Translations under genes and position numbers: made by a program | Origin: Planctomycetaceae bacterium | GTDB taxonomy: Bacteria > Planctomycetota > Planctomycetia > Pirellulales > Pirellulaceae | Assembly (NCBI GenBank): GCA_027487485.1 | Contig: JAIYDN010000012.1 | Span: 310,001-374,000, forward strand | Length of the DNA: 64,000 nucleotides | Reading direction: 5' to 3' | Notes under the pieces: generated by a model | The model's input: only the letters and a program-made list of their open reading frames with translations | What the model was told of the DNA's origin: nothing | Database searches by the model: none | Shown here: positions 15,801-23,333 of the stretch, one piece after another | Numbering within the stretch: the first letter of the stretch is position 1 | Layout: each line of letters opens with the position of its first letter

Positions 15801-15885
15801 TGCGAAAGAACGCCAGGCATTGGAGGAATTGATTGCCCAACGTTCTGTAGCCGAGCAAGCGATTGAAAAGTTGAGACAGCTCTAG
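12802..15885 (+). CDS. valS: valyl-tRNA synthetase
   Basis: Charges tRNA-Val and edits mischarged Thr. The class I HIGH motif is ALHLGHALNN (about residues 54-63) after PPPNVTG. The second signature reads TMSKS (611-615) rather than KMSKS. The editing domain is present (TTRPETMLGDTAVAVHP; KITPAHDPNDYEV), as is the C-terminal anticodon domain and a coiled-coil arm at about 940-1027 typical of ValRS. Two insertions are notable. About 45 residues with a helical, charged pattern sit in the editing domain after the GDTAVAVHP segment, and a Cys4 zinc-ribbon-like insert (Cys656, Cys659, Cys677, Cys680) sits between the KMSKS region and the anticodon domain. Total length (1027) exceeds the usual 880-950. 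It lies downstream of cimA and 6 bp before the next gene. Confidence 0.96.
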   Translation: MNPETKEIPNRFDFASAAPEIYQQWLDKGCFNADVDPSKKPFTIVIPPPNVTGALHLGHALNNTLQDIQIRMHRMQGFSALWMPGTDHAGIATQAIVEKRLKETENKTRHDLGREKLVERIWQWKEQYEKRILGQLQQVGCSCDWRRTRFTLDPMCARAVRSTFFDLFSKGLIYRGKRLVNWDTFLQTAVSDDEVNPETVKGHFWHLRYPIVDAKPGEPTYVTIATTRPETMLGDTAVAVHPDPEEALNKYEATLKEKLEGANAKDQPGIQAQLDDLSVRRQELLPQLILLANMARDGRKLRLPLVEREIPLVVDAWAKPELGSGCVKITPAHDPNDYEVALRCSLPMLNIMNPDGTVNENGGPYAGLTMPKARNKVVAAMDYLGFLEKTEDREIELKHSDRSKTPIEPYLADQWFVRMEQLAQSAMDAVSNGDVKIYPARYANGYMDWLGEKRDWPVGRQLWWGHQIPIWSKSFENVSDAQSLKFKIDAMPERASGLLSVSLEEPTTLHVCIRDEDPGLEAKLQSLGLERQADVLDTWFSSALWPHSTLGWPDQTADLEYFYPTSTLITSRDIITLWVARMVLMGLNNVGKVPFQEVFIHPKILDGYGETMSKSKGNGVDPLDVINKFGPDALRFGLVWLCTETQDVRMPVQFECPHCEALVNQTKENRAQPTVVCDKCGKTFSTQWAEAESDKAHPKAPVVSERFEVARNFVNKLWNASRFVMMNLEGFQPQAVDFEKLPLEDQWILSRLATVTKATQTELKRYHYAEAARVVYDFAWDHFCSLYVEMAKPRLQDPAARPLVQQILAHCLDSMLRLLHPITPFVTEAIWQELARFAPSRDLQSTAPPSKWIIQASWPTVNEAHIRPSVEKQFAHFVDLVGAIREIRSRQNLGPKDQVPFCVRCEPEMEQLLAPMSSFLSSMAGAHATQWSQNPTLPSINAHVAIDQMDVFVDLTQFIDVAAEISRNEKLLSNLMKQIQGKEGRLSNESFVSKAPADIIAKERQALEELIAQRSVAEQAIEKLRQL

Positions 15886-15891
15886 AATCCA

Positions 15892-16305
15892 ATGAACTTG
15901 TTCGTGCAAATCTACCCTCAGCCCGACGTACCTTGTCCCCAATCCTTCGAAGGGTTGGTCGAAGCCATGCAAGGGCTGCCCGGTATGTATTTCGAAATGG
16001 ACGGCTCGTTCGTTTGGGTCGATCATGCATCCAACCCCGCCAAGCAAATGGACGCCATGGTCTATGATCGCGATGGGCGATTGGCCTATGTCGAAGTTAA
16101 AGGTGATTGCAGCCCATACCAGTGGCTGCTGCTTTGCCGTGCAATGTGCAATTTGCCGGTAGAACCAAGTGAACGGCTATCGAAGCCAAGTGAAGGTTCA
16201 CCATCGTGGGCGACGCTGGACAAGTTGCTGCGAATTCATGAAGTTAGCTTAGGCAACTGGGTAACAGCCAGCCACATCGCAGACCTGCTGGCAAAAGCGA
16301 ACTAG
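15892..16305 (+). CDS. conserved-looking hypothetical protein
   Basis: A 137-residue soluble protein starting 6 bp after the valS stop, hence probably in the same transcript. It has no signal peptide or membrane segment. A central DGRLAYVEVKGDCSPYQWLLLCRAM stretch has a strand-then-helix look, and the acidic/Lys pattern EVKG resembles the EVK of PD-(D/E)XK folds, but the other elements of a nuclease are not recognisable, so no function is assigned. The upstream half is rich in aromatic residues and Pro. I do not recognise the family; tight linkage to valS is the main clue. Confidence 0.7.
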   Translation: MNLFVQIYPQPDVPCPQSFEGLVEAMQGLPGMYFEMDGSFVWVDHASNPAKQMDAMVYDRDGRLAYVEVKGDCSPYQWLLLCRAMCNLPVEPSERLSKPSEGSPSWATLDKLLRIHEVSLGNWVTASHIADLLAKAN

Positions 16306-16330
16306 GGTTTCAGCCAAGCTAACAAGCCAA

Positions 16331-16978
16331 TCAATTTCCTGGCGAAGTGCTCGGCGCACGCCATGCCGGTGCGGTGGATGGCAAACTGTCACCAATTTTT
16401 CCAGAGCTGCCAGTCGTTCCTAGGCTAGGTGGATTGGAGCTTGGTAGGCTTGGGTTGGGTGGTAGGTAAACACCATTTTCAATCGGTGCCGTTAGCGAAT
16501 CAGAAACAATCGTGGACGCTTGCGAAACACCTTCGCTGATGCGATCGATGCGGGCGCTTGCTTGTTCGACTTGGCCTTGAGCCGATTCGGACGCTCGATT
16601 GACGCGATCAAACGCTTGATTGGTTGCCGTTCGAAACTGAGATTGAGCGTTCTGTAGACCGCTTAGCAAGTTCGAAACCGGCTGCATGGTTTGGCTCGTA
16701 ACCGGCCCGGTTGAGGCTGGCGAAAAGCTGGAACCACCAAGGCCGGTCGACGGCGGACTACCTGCAGCACCTGAATAGCTTCCAGGGACTTGAAAACTTC
16801 CAGTTGCAGGGGCGGGCACTCGTGTTGGATTATTATTCCCACCCAAAGAAGTAGGGAAAGTTAAACCCGTTGACTTGCAGCCAACCAAGGAAGTCGTTGC
16901 AATCATGGCAACCACCAAGGTCGATTTGCGTAAGTTGATTCCGGCTGTTCGCAACGCTTTGTTTTTCATGAGCCTCAT
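16331..16978 (-). CDS. Ser/Gly/Pro-rich lipoprotein of unknown function
   Basis: A 215-residue protein with a lipoprotein signal: basic N terminus, hydrophobic segment and lipobox LVGC at about residue 34. The mature part starts with a Ser/Gly/Thr/Pro-rich low-complexity region, has a central helical stretch (about 105-160: NAQSQFRTATNQAFDRVNR..., resembling an amphipathic coiled coil) and a Pro/Ser-rich end. No catalytic motif is seen. An ATG at 16969 (fourth codon) could also start the protein. It lies downstream of the OmpA-like gene on the same strand, after a 180-bp gap, and both may contribute to the cell envelope. Confidence 0.75.
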   Translation of the reverse strand: MRLMKNKALRTAGINLRKSTLVVAMIATTSLVGCKSTGLTFPTSLGGNNNPTRVPAPATGSFQVPGSYSGAAGSPPSTGLGGSSFSPASTGPVTSQTMQPVSNLLSGLQNAQSQFRTATNQAFDRVNRASESAQGQVEQASARIDRISEGVSQASTIVSDSLTAPIENGVYLPPNPSLPSSNPPSLGTTGSSGKIGDSLPSTAPAWRAPSTSPGN

Positions 16979-17159
16979 CCACTCAGTTAGCTAAGAGTGC
17001 CTTGCGGTACGTCAGTCCAATACGACGCAACTCAAACACTTCACTGAGTAATACGATTTTTGTTGCGTTGCATGCAAGGCGGAAATTCTATCCATGCGAA
17101 GATTAGCATTCTGGCTAAATCAATGCTGGCAATCGCGGGGGCAAGTGCGAAATGCGAGT

Positions 17160-18074
17160 TCAGAACGATTCGCTATAGATAACGAATTCGATGCGGCGGT
17201 TGCTTGCGCGGGAAGTCGGGCTTTGGTTGTCGCCCAAGGGATAATTTTCGCCGTGAGCCAAGGTGAAGAGCTGGCTGCTTGGCATTTGATTGCGTTTGGT
17301 GAAATGATCGAGCACGGCGTTGCTTTGCGCTGCTGCAAGTTGATGATTGGATGCAAATGCCCCGCCATACAAAGTCGAATTGTCGGTATGGCCTTCGATA
17401 GCAATGCGTTGCTTGGGGTAAGATCGTCGAAGCGATTCGGCAATCCGGTCCAAAATACTGGCGGCGGACGGTGTTAACTGTGCGGAACCGGGTTGGAATA
17501 ATTGGTCTGCGGGAACACGAAGGCGAATGACTCCACCTTCATCTTCAACGGGATAGCCAAGATCCCGCAGCGGTTCACCAGCGACACGGTTGCTTGTGTT
17601 CGCGGTCAGCTTCGCTCCCCCTTTTCGAGACTGGTTCGATTGCACACTTTGCACTTGGTCGGAAAGGCCACGAAGCTGCTGGCTGGATTGGGCGTTAGCT
17701 ATCCGAGATTGTTGTAATTGATTGCCAACGTCTTGTACTTGACGCTGCATCAGCTCGGAACGCTCCCGAAAAAGTTGCATTTGCTGTTGCGATTGAGCCA
17801 GCTGAGTTGTCAATTGCCGATTGTTTTCGTCGAGAAGTCTGGCTCGTCTTTCCAGTTCCGCGATTTGCGCCGTCACGTCCGGCGATGCGACAGGAGCTCC
17901 CGTAGGACCAAGAAATCCCGACGGTGTTGCCGTTAAGTAGGGGTTACTGCGATTGCAACCACTTCCGATTGCGAACATGAAAGCACAAACCAACGCGGTC
18001 CAAACAGGAAGTATCCGCCCCAGAAATGCCTTGTTAGTGAATTTGTGATAAGATTTCCAAGCGCACAGCACCAT
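17160..18074 (-). CDS. OmpA-family peptidoglycan-associated lipoprotein
   Basis: A probable envelope lipoprotein. From the ATG at 18074 the N terminus is basic, then hydrophobic (VWTALVCAFMFAIGSGC) with Cys at the end. A long coiled coil follows (about residues 60-140, beginning VTAQIAELERRARLLDENN), and the C-terminal about 110 residues form an OmpA/MotB peptidoglycan-binding domain with IAIEGHTDNS, the NHQLAAAQSNAV helix and SNRRIEFVIY. This domain binds diaminopimelate-type peptidoglycan, consistent with a planctomycete that retains a cell wall. A further in-frame ATG at 18143 would add 23 residues and give an unusually long signal n-region, so the shorter form is preferred. The gene is divergent from the broken sirtuin gene. 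Confidence 0.85.
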   Translation of the reverse strand: MVLCAWKSYHKFTNKAFLGRILPVWTALVCAFMFAIGSGCNRSNPYLTATPSGFLGPTGAPVASPDVTAQIAELERRARLLDENNRQLTTQLAQSQQQMQLFRERSELMQRQVQDVGNQLQQSRIANAQSSQQLRGLSDQVQSVQSNQSRKGGAKLTANTSNRVAGEPLRDLGYPVEDEGGVIRLRVPADQLFQPGSAQLTPSAASILDRIAESLRRSYPKQRIAIEGHTDNSTLYGGAFASNHQLAAAQSNAVLDHFTKRNQMPSSQLFTLAHGENYPLGDNQSPTSRASNRRIEFVIYSESF

Positions 18075-18304
18075 CTGCCCCGGCCAATAAAGTCGAGTCA
18101 AGTGGAAGGATTTGTTGTTTAGCCTGGAATCTACACTGCGCATGACTGGGTATTAGCAAGTATTCGCGTCGGCAGCAAGACGACTCCCCCATTGTGGACA
18201 AGGCTTCGATGTCTCGCCCCGCAAATCTCGCTAAATCAGGTCCCACGGAGTTGCCCCTACGGAGTTGCCCGTGCTGCTTTCGGGAATTCTATTCATCAAG
18301 GAGT

Positions 18305-19048
18305 ATGCATTTGCACTCATCGCCCGTTTTGTTATCGTCCCACCATCGTGTTTTTGTATTAACAGGGGCAGGTATCAGTGCCGAAAGTGGACTCAAGACC
18401 TTCCGAGACTCGGGCGGCCTATGGGAATCGCATCGCGTGGAAGAGGTTGCTTCGCCCGAAGGTTGGCAAAACAATCCAGAGCTCGTTTGGCGTTTTTAAT
18501 CCCAACGCCGAGCTCAGGCTAGACTGTGCCAACCCAATGCGGCTCATTTTGCAATTGCGGCACTGGAAACGGCGATCGGAGATCGGCTCTTCTTGGTGAC
18601 ACAGAACGTCGATGATTTGCACGAGCGAGCGGGTTCGCGCTCGGTAATGCACATGCACGGTCAGCTGAACATGAGCCGATGTGAAGATCCTGAATGTGAT
18701 TCATTACCGTTCGTTGACGAACAATTGTACGAATCGAAAGCTTCTTTTGCTTCTTGTGCCTGCGGGGCTGTTGTCCGGCCACACATCGTATGGTTCGGTG
18801 AACAACCGTTTTACGTGCCGGATATCGAGCAAGCCATCCAACAATGCGATTACTTTATCGTGATTGGTTCTTCCGGATCCGTCTATCCGGCTGCGGGTTT
18901 GGTAAGCGTGATTGCTCACCGACGAAATCGCGGCTCGAACGTTCGTTCCCTATACGTTGGGCCCGAAGCTCCCAATAATGCGAGACTATTCGACGAGATT
19001 CGGCTTGGTACTGCGTGCGAAGTGATTCCAAGCCTTTTTGGAGAATGA
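18305..19048 (+). pseudogene. cobB: Sir2-family NAD-dependent deacylase gene interrupted by one in-frame TAA
   Basis: The frame encodes a complete bacterial sirtuin: NAD-binding [26 protein letters not shown], catalytic His in HMHGQL, a zinc Cys4 set (CEDPEC and CACG), VRPHIVWFGE and the late IGSSGSVYPAAGL loop. The only defect is TAA at 18497-18499, after NPELVWRF, where related enzymes carry Tyr (WRFY). After it the same frame continues with SQRRAQ and on to the end without any shift. A single substitution (TAT or TAC to TAA) explains it, which suggests a recent nonsense mutation, a sequencing error or read-through. AAGGAG at 18298-18303 sits 1 base before ATG 18305 and 7 before TTG 18311, so TTG 18311 may be the real start. 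If truncated, the product would be about 64 residues and inactive. Confidence 0.85.
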
Positions 19049-19148
19049 AGATTCGCAATTGAATCACTTGAGTCACGCACGAAAGTGAGCCTTGTGTTAC
19101 TCGCTCGCAATAGGTTCGATGCGTTAATGCACGTTGCCGACATGAGTC

Positions 19149-19223
19149 TGTCGAAAAATGAGGGGCGAAAAATTTTCGAACCCGGCTTCCGCCCCGCTAT
19201 TTTTCGCCCCCCATCTTTCGACA
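19149..19223 (+). repeat. 25-bp inverted repeat between convergent cobB and apbE
   Basis: The arms 19149-19173 and 19199-19223 match at 23 of 25 positions and enclose a 25-base spacer. A transcript could form a very stable hairpin. Neither strand shows a T run after the stem, so it is not a standard intrinsic terminator. It could be a bidirectional processing or termination element between the convergent genes, or one copy of a palindromic repeat family. No second copy was found in this window. Confidence 0.8.
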
Positions 19224-19336
19224 TCAACCACTTGTCTTCATTCCGAAACCAAACACCCTTATGGGTATCAGCGGGTTATTTCTGAGGCAGCCTGAGAAAA
19301 CAGGCTTGGTGAGGAAATAATCGAAGCGGAACTGGT

Positions 19337-20329
19337 TTACGATCGAAGCCATTGGTCAGGCTTCATGTTGCATGTGATGACTTCGCAAGTCCCCGCTCGT
19401 TCGGTAGCCGCTAATGCAAGCATGCAAACATCAGGATTGCGTTCGCAATACTCGATGGCGCGTTCGAGTCCCATGACAAACAGCCCCGTTGCAAGTGCAT
19501 CTGCCCAACCAGCGGATGGATGCAGTACGGTGATGCTAAGGAGTCCTTCGGATGGCCAACCGGATCGAGGATCGATGATATGCCCGTAGCGTTTCCCACG
19601 AAAGTAAAAGAATTGGTTTGCGGGTCCGCTCGTACCTAGCGCCTGATTCATTAAGGTAAGCGTGCCTAAAATTCTTTCCGATTGCTCAGGATGGCGAACA
19701 GCGATTTTCCAGCCTTGGTCGGGTGCGTCCCAGGACTGACCTCCATGGCATAGGACGCTACTTTTTCCACCATGGAAAGCAAAATGCTGCACCCCGCGTT
19801 TGTGAAGAGAGCCAGCTGCGCAATCGATGGCGAACCCTTTACCGATTCCGCCTGGATTGACTTCAATCGATTGTTGGAATCGAACACGTCGCGCGGCTTC
19901 ATCCAATTCGATATACTCCGTTCCGATGTTTTCTAAGGCCGAAGCGATTTCCAGCTCGGTTGGCATTTTTCCTTGGCGTTGATGGAAGCCCCAGATTTTT
20001 GATAGCTTTGCGGCCGTCATGTCAAATGCGCCGTTGGTTGCTTCGTGAATCTCTTTTCCAAGCTTAAGAAGTTGGAAGGTTGATTCGGAGACATCCAACC
20101 AAGTACCCACGTCATTCGCATTAAGTCGGCTCAAGTCACTGGATGGAACATAGACGCTCAAGACTTGTTCTAAGTAGGTTATGGTTTCCAACGCTTCGCA
20201 AGCAGCTTCGCCCCCGTGGCTCGGCTGTCCTGGGTGAAGCAGAATCTCAAAGCGGCAAGCCATTGCATCCCTAGCAAACTCGAGCCAATGGGAGGCTGCG
20301 GGCGTTGAGATGTGGGAAGGATTCGACAT
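19337..20329 (-). CDS. apbE: FAD:protein FMN transferase
   Basis: Attaches FMN covalently to Thr/Ser of flavoproteins such as NqrB/NqrC or RnfG using FAD. The ApbE fold is clear: N-terminal MACRFEILL, the ALETITYLEQVLSVY helix, NPGGIGKGFAID, HGGKSSVLCHGG, and the metal-site region YGHIIDPRSGWP; the late SITVLHPSAGWADALATGLFVMG segment fits the family. Substrates are usually periplasmic, but I do not see a clear signal peptide, so the enzyme may be cytoplasmic here or the start may be mis-set. A GTG at 20344 is an alternative start and would overlap the upstream gene. That gene ends at 20334, so the two are close and probably co-transcribed. Confidence 0.9.
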   Translation of the reverse strand: MSNPSHISTPAASHWLEFARDAMACRFEILLHPGQPSHGGEAACEALETITYLEQVLSVYVPSSDLSRLNANDVGTWLDVSESTFQLLKLGKEIHEATNGAFDMTAAKLSKIWGFHQRQGKMPTELEIASALENIGTEYIELDEAARRVRFQQSIEVNPGGIGKGFAIDCAAGSLHKRGVQHFAFHGGKSSVLCHGGQSWDAPDQGWKIAVRHPEQSERILGTLTLMNQALGTSGPANQFFYFRGKRYGHIIDPRSGWPSEGLLSITVLHPSAGWADALATGLFVMGLERAIEYCERNPDVCMLALAATERAGTCEVITCNMKPDQWLRS

Positions 20330-20333
20330 CAGA

Positions 20334-21176
20334 TTATCGCGCACCGCGTTTTGTCCGCTGACGAATCCATGTTTTGAAGGAAAGGTATCCTACGGCGCAA
20401 AGAGCCAGCGTAATGATTGTGACAGTCCAGTTGGTTTTGTTACCAACTTCTTTGGCGATAGGTTCGATGGCAGATTGAGCGACCACGTTCGCAAGCTCTT
20501 GAGTTCCTTCGATAAACGGCTCGGGGTCCGCAAGGAATGCAACGAGAGCTCCACTGACAGCCAAAGCGCCTTTGTTCTTCCAGACAAAGTCCATTCCTCG
20601 ATCGCCAAACTTGCCGACGGTATCCATCAGCTCGCTTGTTCTTCCGATTTTATCGAGCTCGCCGGACTTGACCATCATGCCGATACGTCGAGCATTTTGT
20701 TCGGAAACGGCGCGAAGAGCGTTCGCGGCAGGCTTCCCTGCAAGTTCCAGAATAGGTTCGGCAATTTCGCCATGCTTGATCATGGCTTCGGCAGCTTCGT
20801 CTCCTATTTTGGTCGCAAGATTTCGACGTGTTTCGTTGCGGACGACCGATGTTGCCTCGTCACCAAACTTGGCAAGCCATCGTGTGGCTTGAACGCCATC
20901 GGCGGCGGCATCGTCAACCAATTGGATTGCGTACGGCCCCACTTTGCGCAATGCATCGGCACCATCGTCCCCATATTTCACAAGGAAGGTTTCTACCTTT
21001 CGCGTCAGAATCTCGGCGCCTTCTTCTGCGACCTCTTTACTAAAGCGAACGCCTAGCGATTCGACCAACTCCTTCGCCAGTCCCAATTTCCCTTGAGCGT
21101 TGGCTTCGGGCGCAACTGCGCACGTGACGAAAACGAGAATGAAGCACAGCGGTGTATTGAATGGCACGGCGATCAC
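20334..21176 (-). CDS. secreted helical protein with C-terminal membrane anchor
   Basis: I do not recognise a named family. A cleavable signal peptide (hydrophobic residues 9-21, likely cleaved after ANAQ) leads into about 200 residues of repeated short helical units with GDEA/GDDGADAL-type turns and many Ala, Glu, Lys and Arg. Near the C terminus are a hydrophobic segment (about 190-205) and a final transmembrane helix (about 250-267, VTIITLALCAVGYLSF) followed by a basic tail. This topology suggests an exported, membrane-tethered scaffold. The start is GTG with AAAGGA about 7 bases upstream. It lies between nadB (upstream) and apbE (downstream), all on the minus strand. Confidence 0.72.
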   Translation of the reverse strand: MIAVPFNTPLCFILVFVTCAVAPEANAQGKLGLAKELVESLGVRFSKEVAEEGAEILTRKVETFLVKYGDDGADALRKVGPYAIQLVDDAAADGVQATRWLAKFGDEATSVVRNETRRNLATKIGDEAAEAMIKHGEIAEPILELAGKPAANALRAVSEQNARRIGMMVKSGELDKIGRTSELMDTVGKFGDRGMDFVWKNKGALAVSGALVAFLADPEPFIEGTQELANVVAQSAIEPIAKEVGNKTNWTVTIITLALCAVGYLSFKTWIRQRTKRGAR

Positions 21177-21193
21177 GGGATGATTCCTTTGTG

Positions 21194-22843
21194 TTAATTT
21201 TCTCTTCGCAGTTCGAGATGTTTACGCCAGTGTACGTTATCCATTTTGGGAAAGTCGGTTCGGAAGTGAACCCCTCGCGATTCGCTTCTTGCCGTTGCTG
21301 CGCATGCCATTTGAAGGCTCACGGTTAAGATGTTCTGCAATTCCCAGCCGTCCGTGCTATTGAGATCTTGAGCGAGGACGTAGCGACAGTATTGTTGGAT
21401 GGCGTGGAACGCTTCCAGAAGACGATCTTCGCGGCGTTGAACACCAACGTTTCGCCACATCAGCGCGCGAACTGCGTTGCGAATATCCGCCAAATCGATC
21501 GGTTGGCTAGAGGCACCCTTTGCGGGGCTACTGATAGGAAGGACACGAAGTTCGGTACCACTTTTTTTTATGGCGGATTGGGATGCGCTGCGACCTGCGA
21601 TGGCACCGTAGACCAGTCCCTCCAACAGGCTGTTCGAAGCCAGTCGGTTCGCACCATGCAAGCCAGTGCTGGTGACTTCGCCGGCTGCCCAAAGTCCTGG
21701 CAACGAAGTGGCTGCGTTTTCGTCGACGGTGCAACCTCCGATCATGTAATGTGCGCCCGGGCGAACTGGGATTGGGTCGACCGCGATATCCAATCCAAAC
21801 CCCGCGCATACTTTAGCTATTCCAGGGAACCGATTTCGAACTTTGGTTGCATCCAAGTGCTTCATGGTCAGATAGACACAGGGCGCCTGAGTCTTTTCCA
21901 TTTGATTGACGATCGCTTTGCTAACGACATCGCGAGGTGCCAGTTCCAGTCGTTGGTCGTATTCGCCCATGAATCGGTAGCCAGAGGCATCCACCAAATG
22001 TGCACCGTCACCGCGAACAGCTTCCGTAATAAGTGTTCTGGAGCTACCCGCGATGTACAGCACCGTTGGATGGAATTGCATGAATTCCATATCGCGCATC
22101 ACGGCCCCTGCGCGAAAAGCGATTGCATGCCCATCCCCCGTCGCGACACGTGGGTTGGTGGATTCCCGGAAGACTTGGCCGCAACCTCCGGTGCATAGGA
22201 TGGTTTCTTTGGCCCAAATCAAGATAGGCTTGCCGCCACGAATGGATGCGATGGCACCTTGGCAGCGATCTTCGTGAGTTAACAAATCGATCGTGAACGT
22301 TTCTTCGGAGATCTCGATGTTGGGACGTCGACGCGTGTGCTCGATCATTGCCCGCATGATCTCCTTGCCAGTCGCGTCACCTAGGGCGTGGATAATGCGT
22401 TGGTGCGAGTGCCCTCCTTCGCGACCTAGGGCCAACTGGTCTCCGTTCTGGTCGAATCGCGTTCCCCATTGAATGAGTTCGGCAACGCGTTCCGGTGCTT
22501 CGCGGACCACCATGTCGACGACCGTCGGATCGCACAGGTCGCCGCCAGCAACCAAGGTGTCTTGAACATGGTTGTCGAACCGATCTTCGGGATCCCAGAC
22601 GCTTGCAATTCCACCTTGAGCATAGACGCTGTTGGATTCCTCCAGCTTGTCTTTCGTCAAGATCATCGTTTGCAAGGAAGGGTCAATTTCGTGGGCAGCT
22701 CGGAGTCCCGCCAAACCACCGCCGATGATTAATACATCGGTAAAGAAGTGCCCACATCGCTTGGGCTCAATCGGAACGAGATATCGTGAAACGATTTGTG
22801 GCCAAGGTTGCGAAAGCATGGACGAGGGGAATCGATCGGGCAT
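21194..22843 (-). CDS. nadB: L-aspartate oxidase
   Basis: Oxidises L-aspartate to iminoaspartate with FAD for NAD biosynthesis. The FAD-binding dinucleotide motif VLIIGGGLAGLRAA occurs near residue 40. The flavoprotein signatures of the succinate dehydrogenase/aspartate oxidase family follow: SVYAQGGIASVW, GREGGHSHQRIIHALGDATG, MEFMQFHPT and the HYMIGGCTVDENAATSLPGLWAAGEVTSTGLHGANRLASNSL region (active-site Arg/His). The C-terminal helical domain is present. The ATG at 22843 forms a TGATG overlap with the stop of the DUF1854 gene, so translation is probably coupled; an ATG at 22855 is possible. nadA and nadC are not in the window. Confidence 0.93.
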   Translation of the reverse strand: MPDRFPSSMLSQPWPQIVSRYLVPIEPKRCGHFFTDVLIIGGGLAGLRAAHEIDPSLQTMILTKDKLEESNSVYAQGGIASVWDPEDRFDNHVQDTLVAGGDLCDPTVVDMVVREAPERVAELIQWGTRFDQNGDQLALGREGGHSHQRIIHALGDATGKEIMRAMIEHTRRRPNIEISEETFTIDLLTHEDRCQGAIASIRGGKPILIWAKETILCTGGCGQVFRESTNPRVATGDGHAIAFRAGAVMRDMEFMQFHPTVLYIAGSSRTLITEAVRGDGAHLVDASGYRFMGEYDQRLELAPRDVVSKAIVNQMEKTQAPCVYLTMKHLDATKVRNRFPGIAKVCAGFGLDIAVDPIPVRPGAHYMIGGCTVDENAATSLPGLWAAGEVTSTGLHGANRLASNSLLEGLVYGAIAGRSASQSAIKKSGTELRVLPISSPAKGASSQPIDLADIRNAVRALMWRNVGVQRREDRLLEAFHAIQQYCRYVLAQDLNSTDGWELQNILTVSLQMACAATARSESRGVHFRTDFPKMDNVHWRKHLELRREN

Positions 22844-23325
22844 CAAACATACCATTCTACGAAAGCGCGGGAACGACGATCGAGCAATCTCAGATCGTCA
22901 ACTCGAAAGCGTATACCATTGGCGTCGGTAAAAACAACGGACTTGGCAGATACGCGACGAACATCTTCTTCTGCATTGATAACGAAACTTGTCCGGCCGT
23001 GATCGGTATCGACAGTCCATTCACAAGGCTCCTGAGTCCCCGAGACTTCGATGACCTTTTGGATGACCGGTACAAATTCGCGCAAGGCGAGTTCCTCGTC
23101 CAACAATCGAATCGTTTCCGCCTCAAGCCCTTCGAGGGACTTGAAGCAGACGATTTCATCGCCGTCGCTGCTGACCAAGGAGATCCATTGTTTTGTCGCC
23201 GAGATGGGGAATAACGGAACCACCGTTACGTCGCGATACTCGCGTCCGTCTTGATCGACGACCACGATATGGCTCCATACGTCGCGGCTCAAGCGATAAA
23301 CATTCGGACGATCAGTAACAGGCAT
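22843..23325 (-). CDS. DUF1854 family protein
   Basis: A 160-residue soluble protein matching the DUF1854 pattern: the paired strands EYRDVTVVPLFPIS and WISLVSSDGDEIVCF, the LDEELALREFVPVIQKVIEVS helix-strand unit, EWTVDTDHGRTSFVINAEEDVRRVS, and an acidic Asp/Leu-rich end. Members are often encoded near cyanophycin metabolism genes or fused to ABC transporters; the molecular function is unknown. Here it sits between folC and nadB and shares a TGATG junction with nadB, which is a link to aspartate use. No ribosome binding site is seen; instead a row of seven 7-bp tandem repeats ends 8 bp before the ATG. Confidence 0.8.
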   Translation of the reverse strand: MPVTDRPNVYRLSRDVWSHIVVVDQDGREYRDVTVVPLFPISATKQWISLVSSDGDEIVCFKSLEGLEAETIRLLDEELALREFVPVIQKVIEVSGTQEPCEWTVDTDHGRTSFVINAEEDVRRVSAKSVVFTDANGIRFRVDDLRLLDRRSRAFVEWYV

Positions 23326-23333
23326 TTTGGTAA

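Noticed and set aside
20310-21056. A 248-codon open frame opposite the helical membrane protein
   Set aside because: The minus-strand product has a clear signal peptide, anchor and ribosome binding site, so the plus-strand frame is a shadow.
21368-22198. A 276-codon open frame opposite nadB
   Set aside because: nadB is unmistakable on the other strand; the antisense product lacks any family pattern and is Cys/His-rich in the way expected of a shadow frame.
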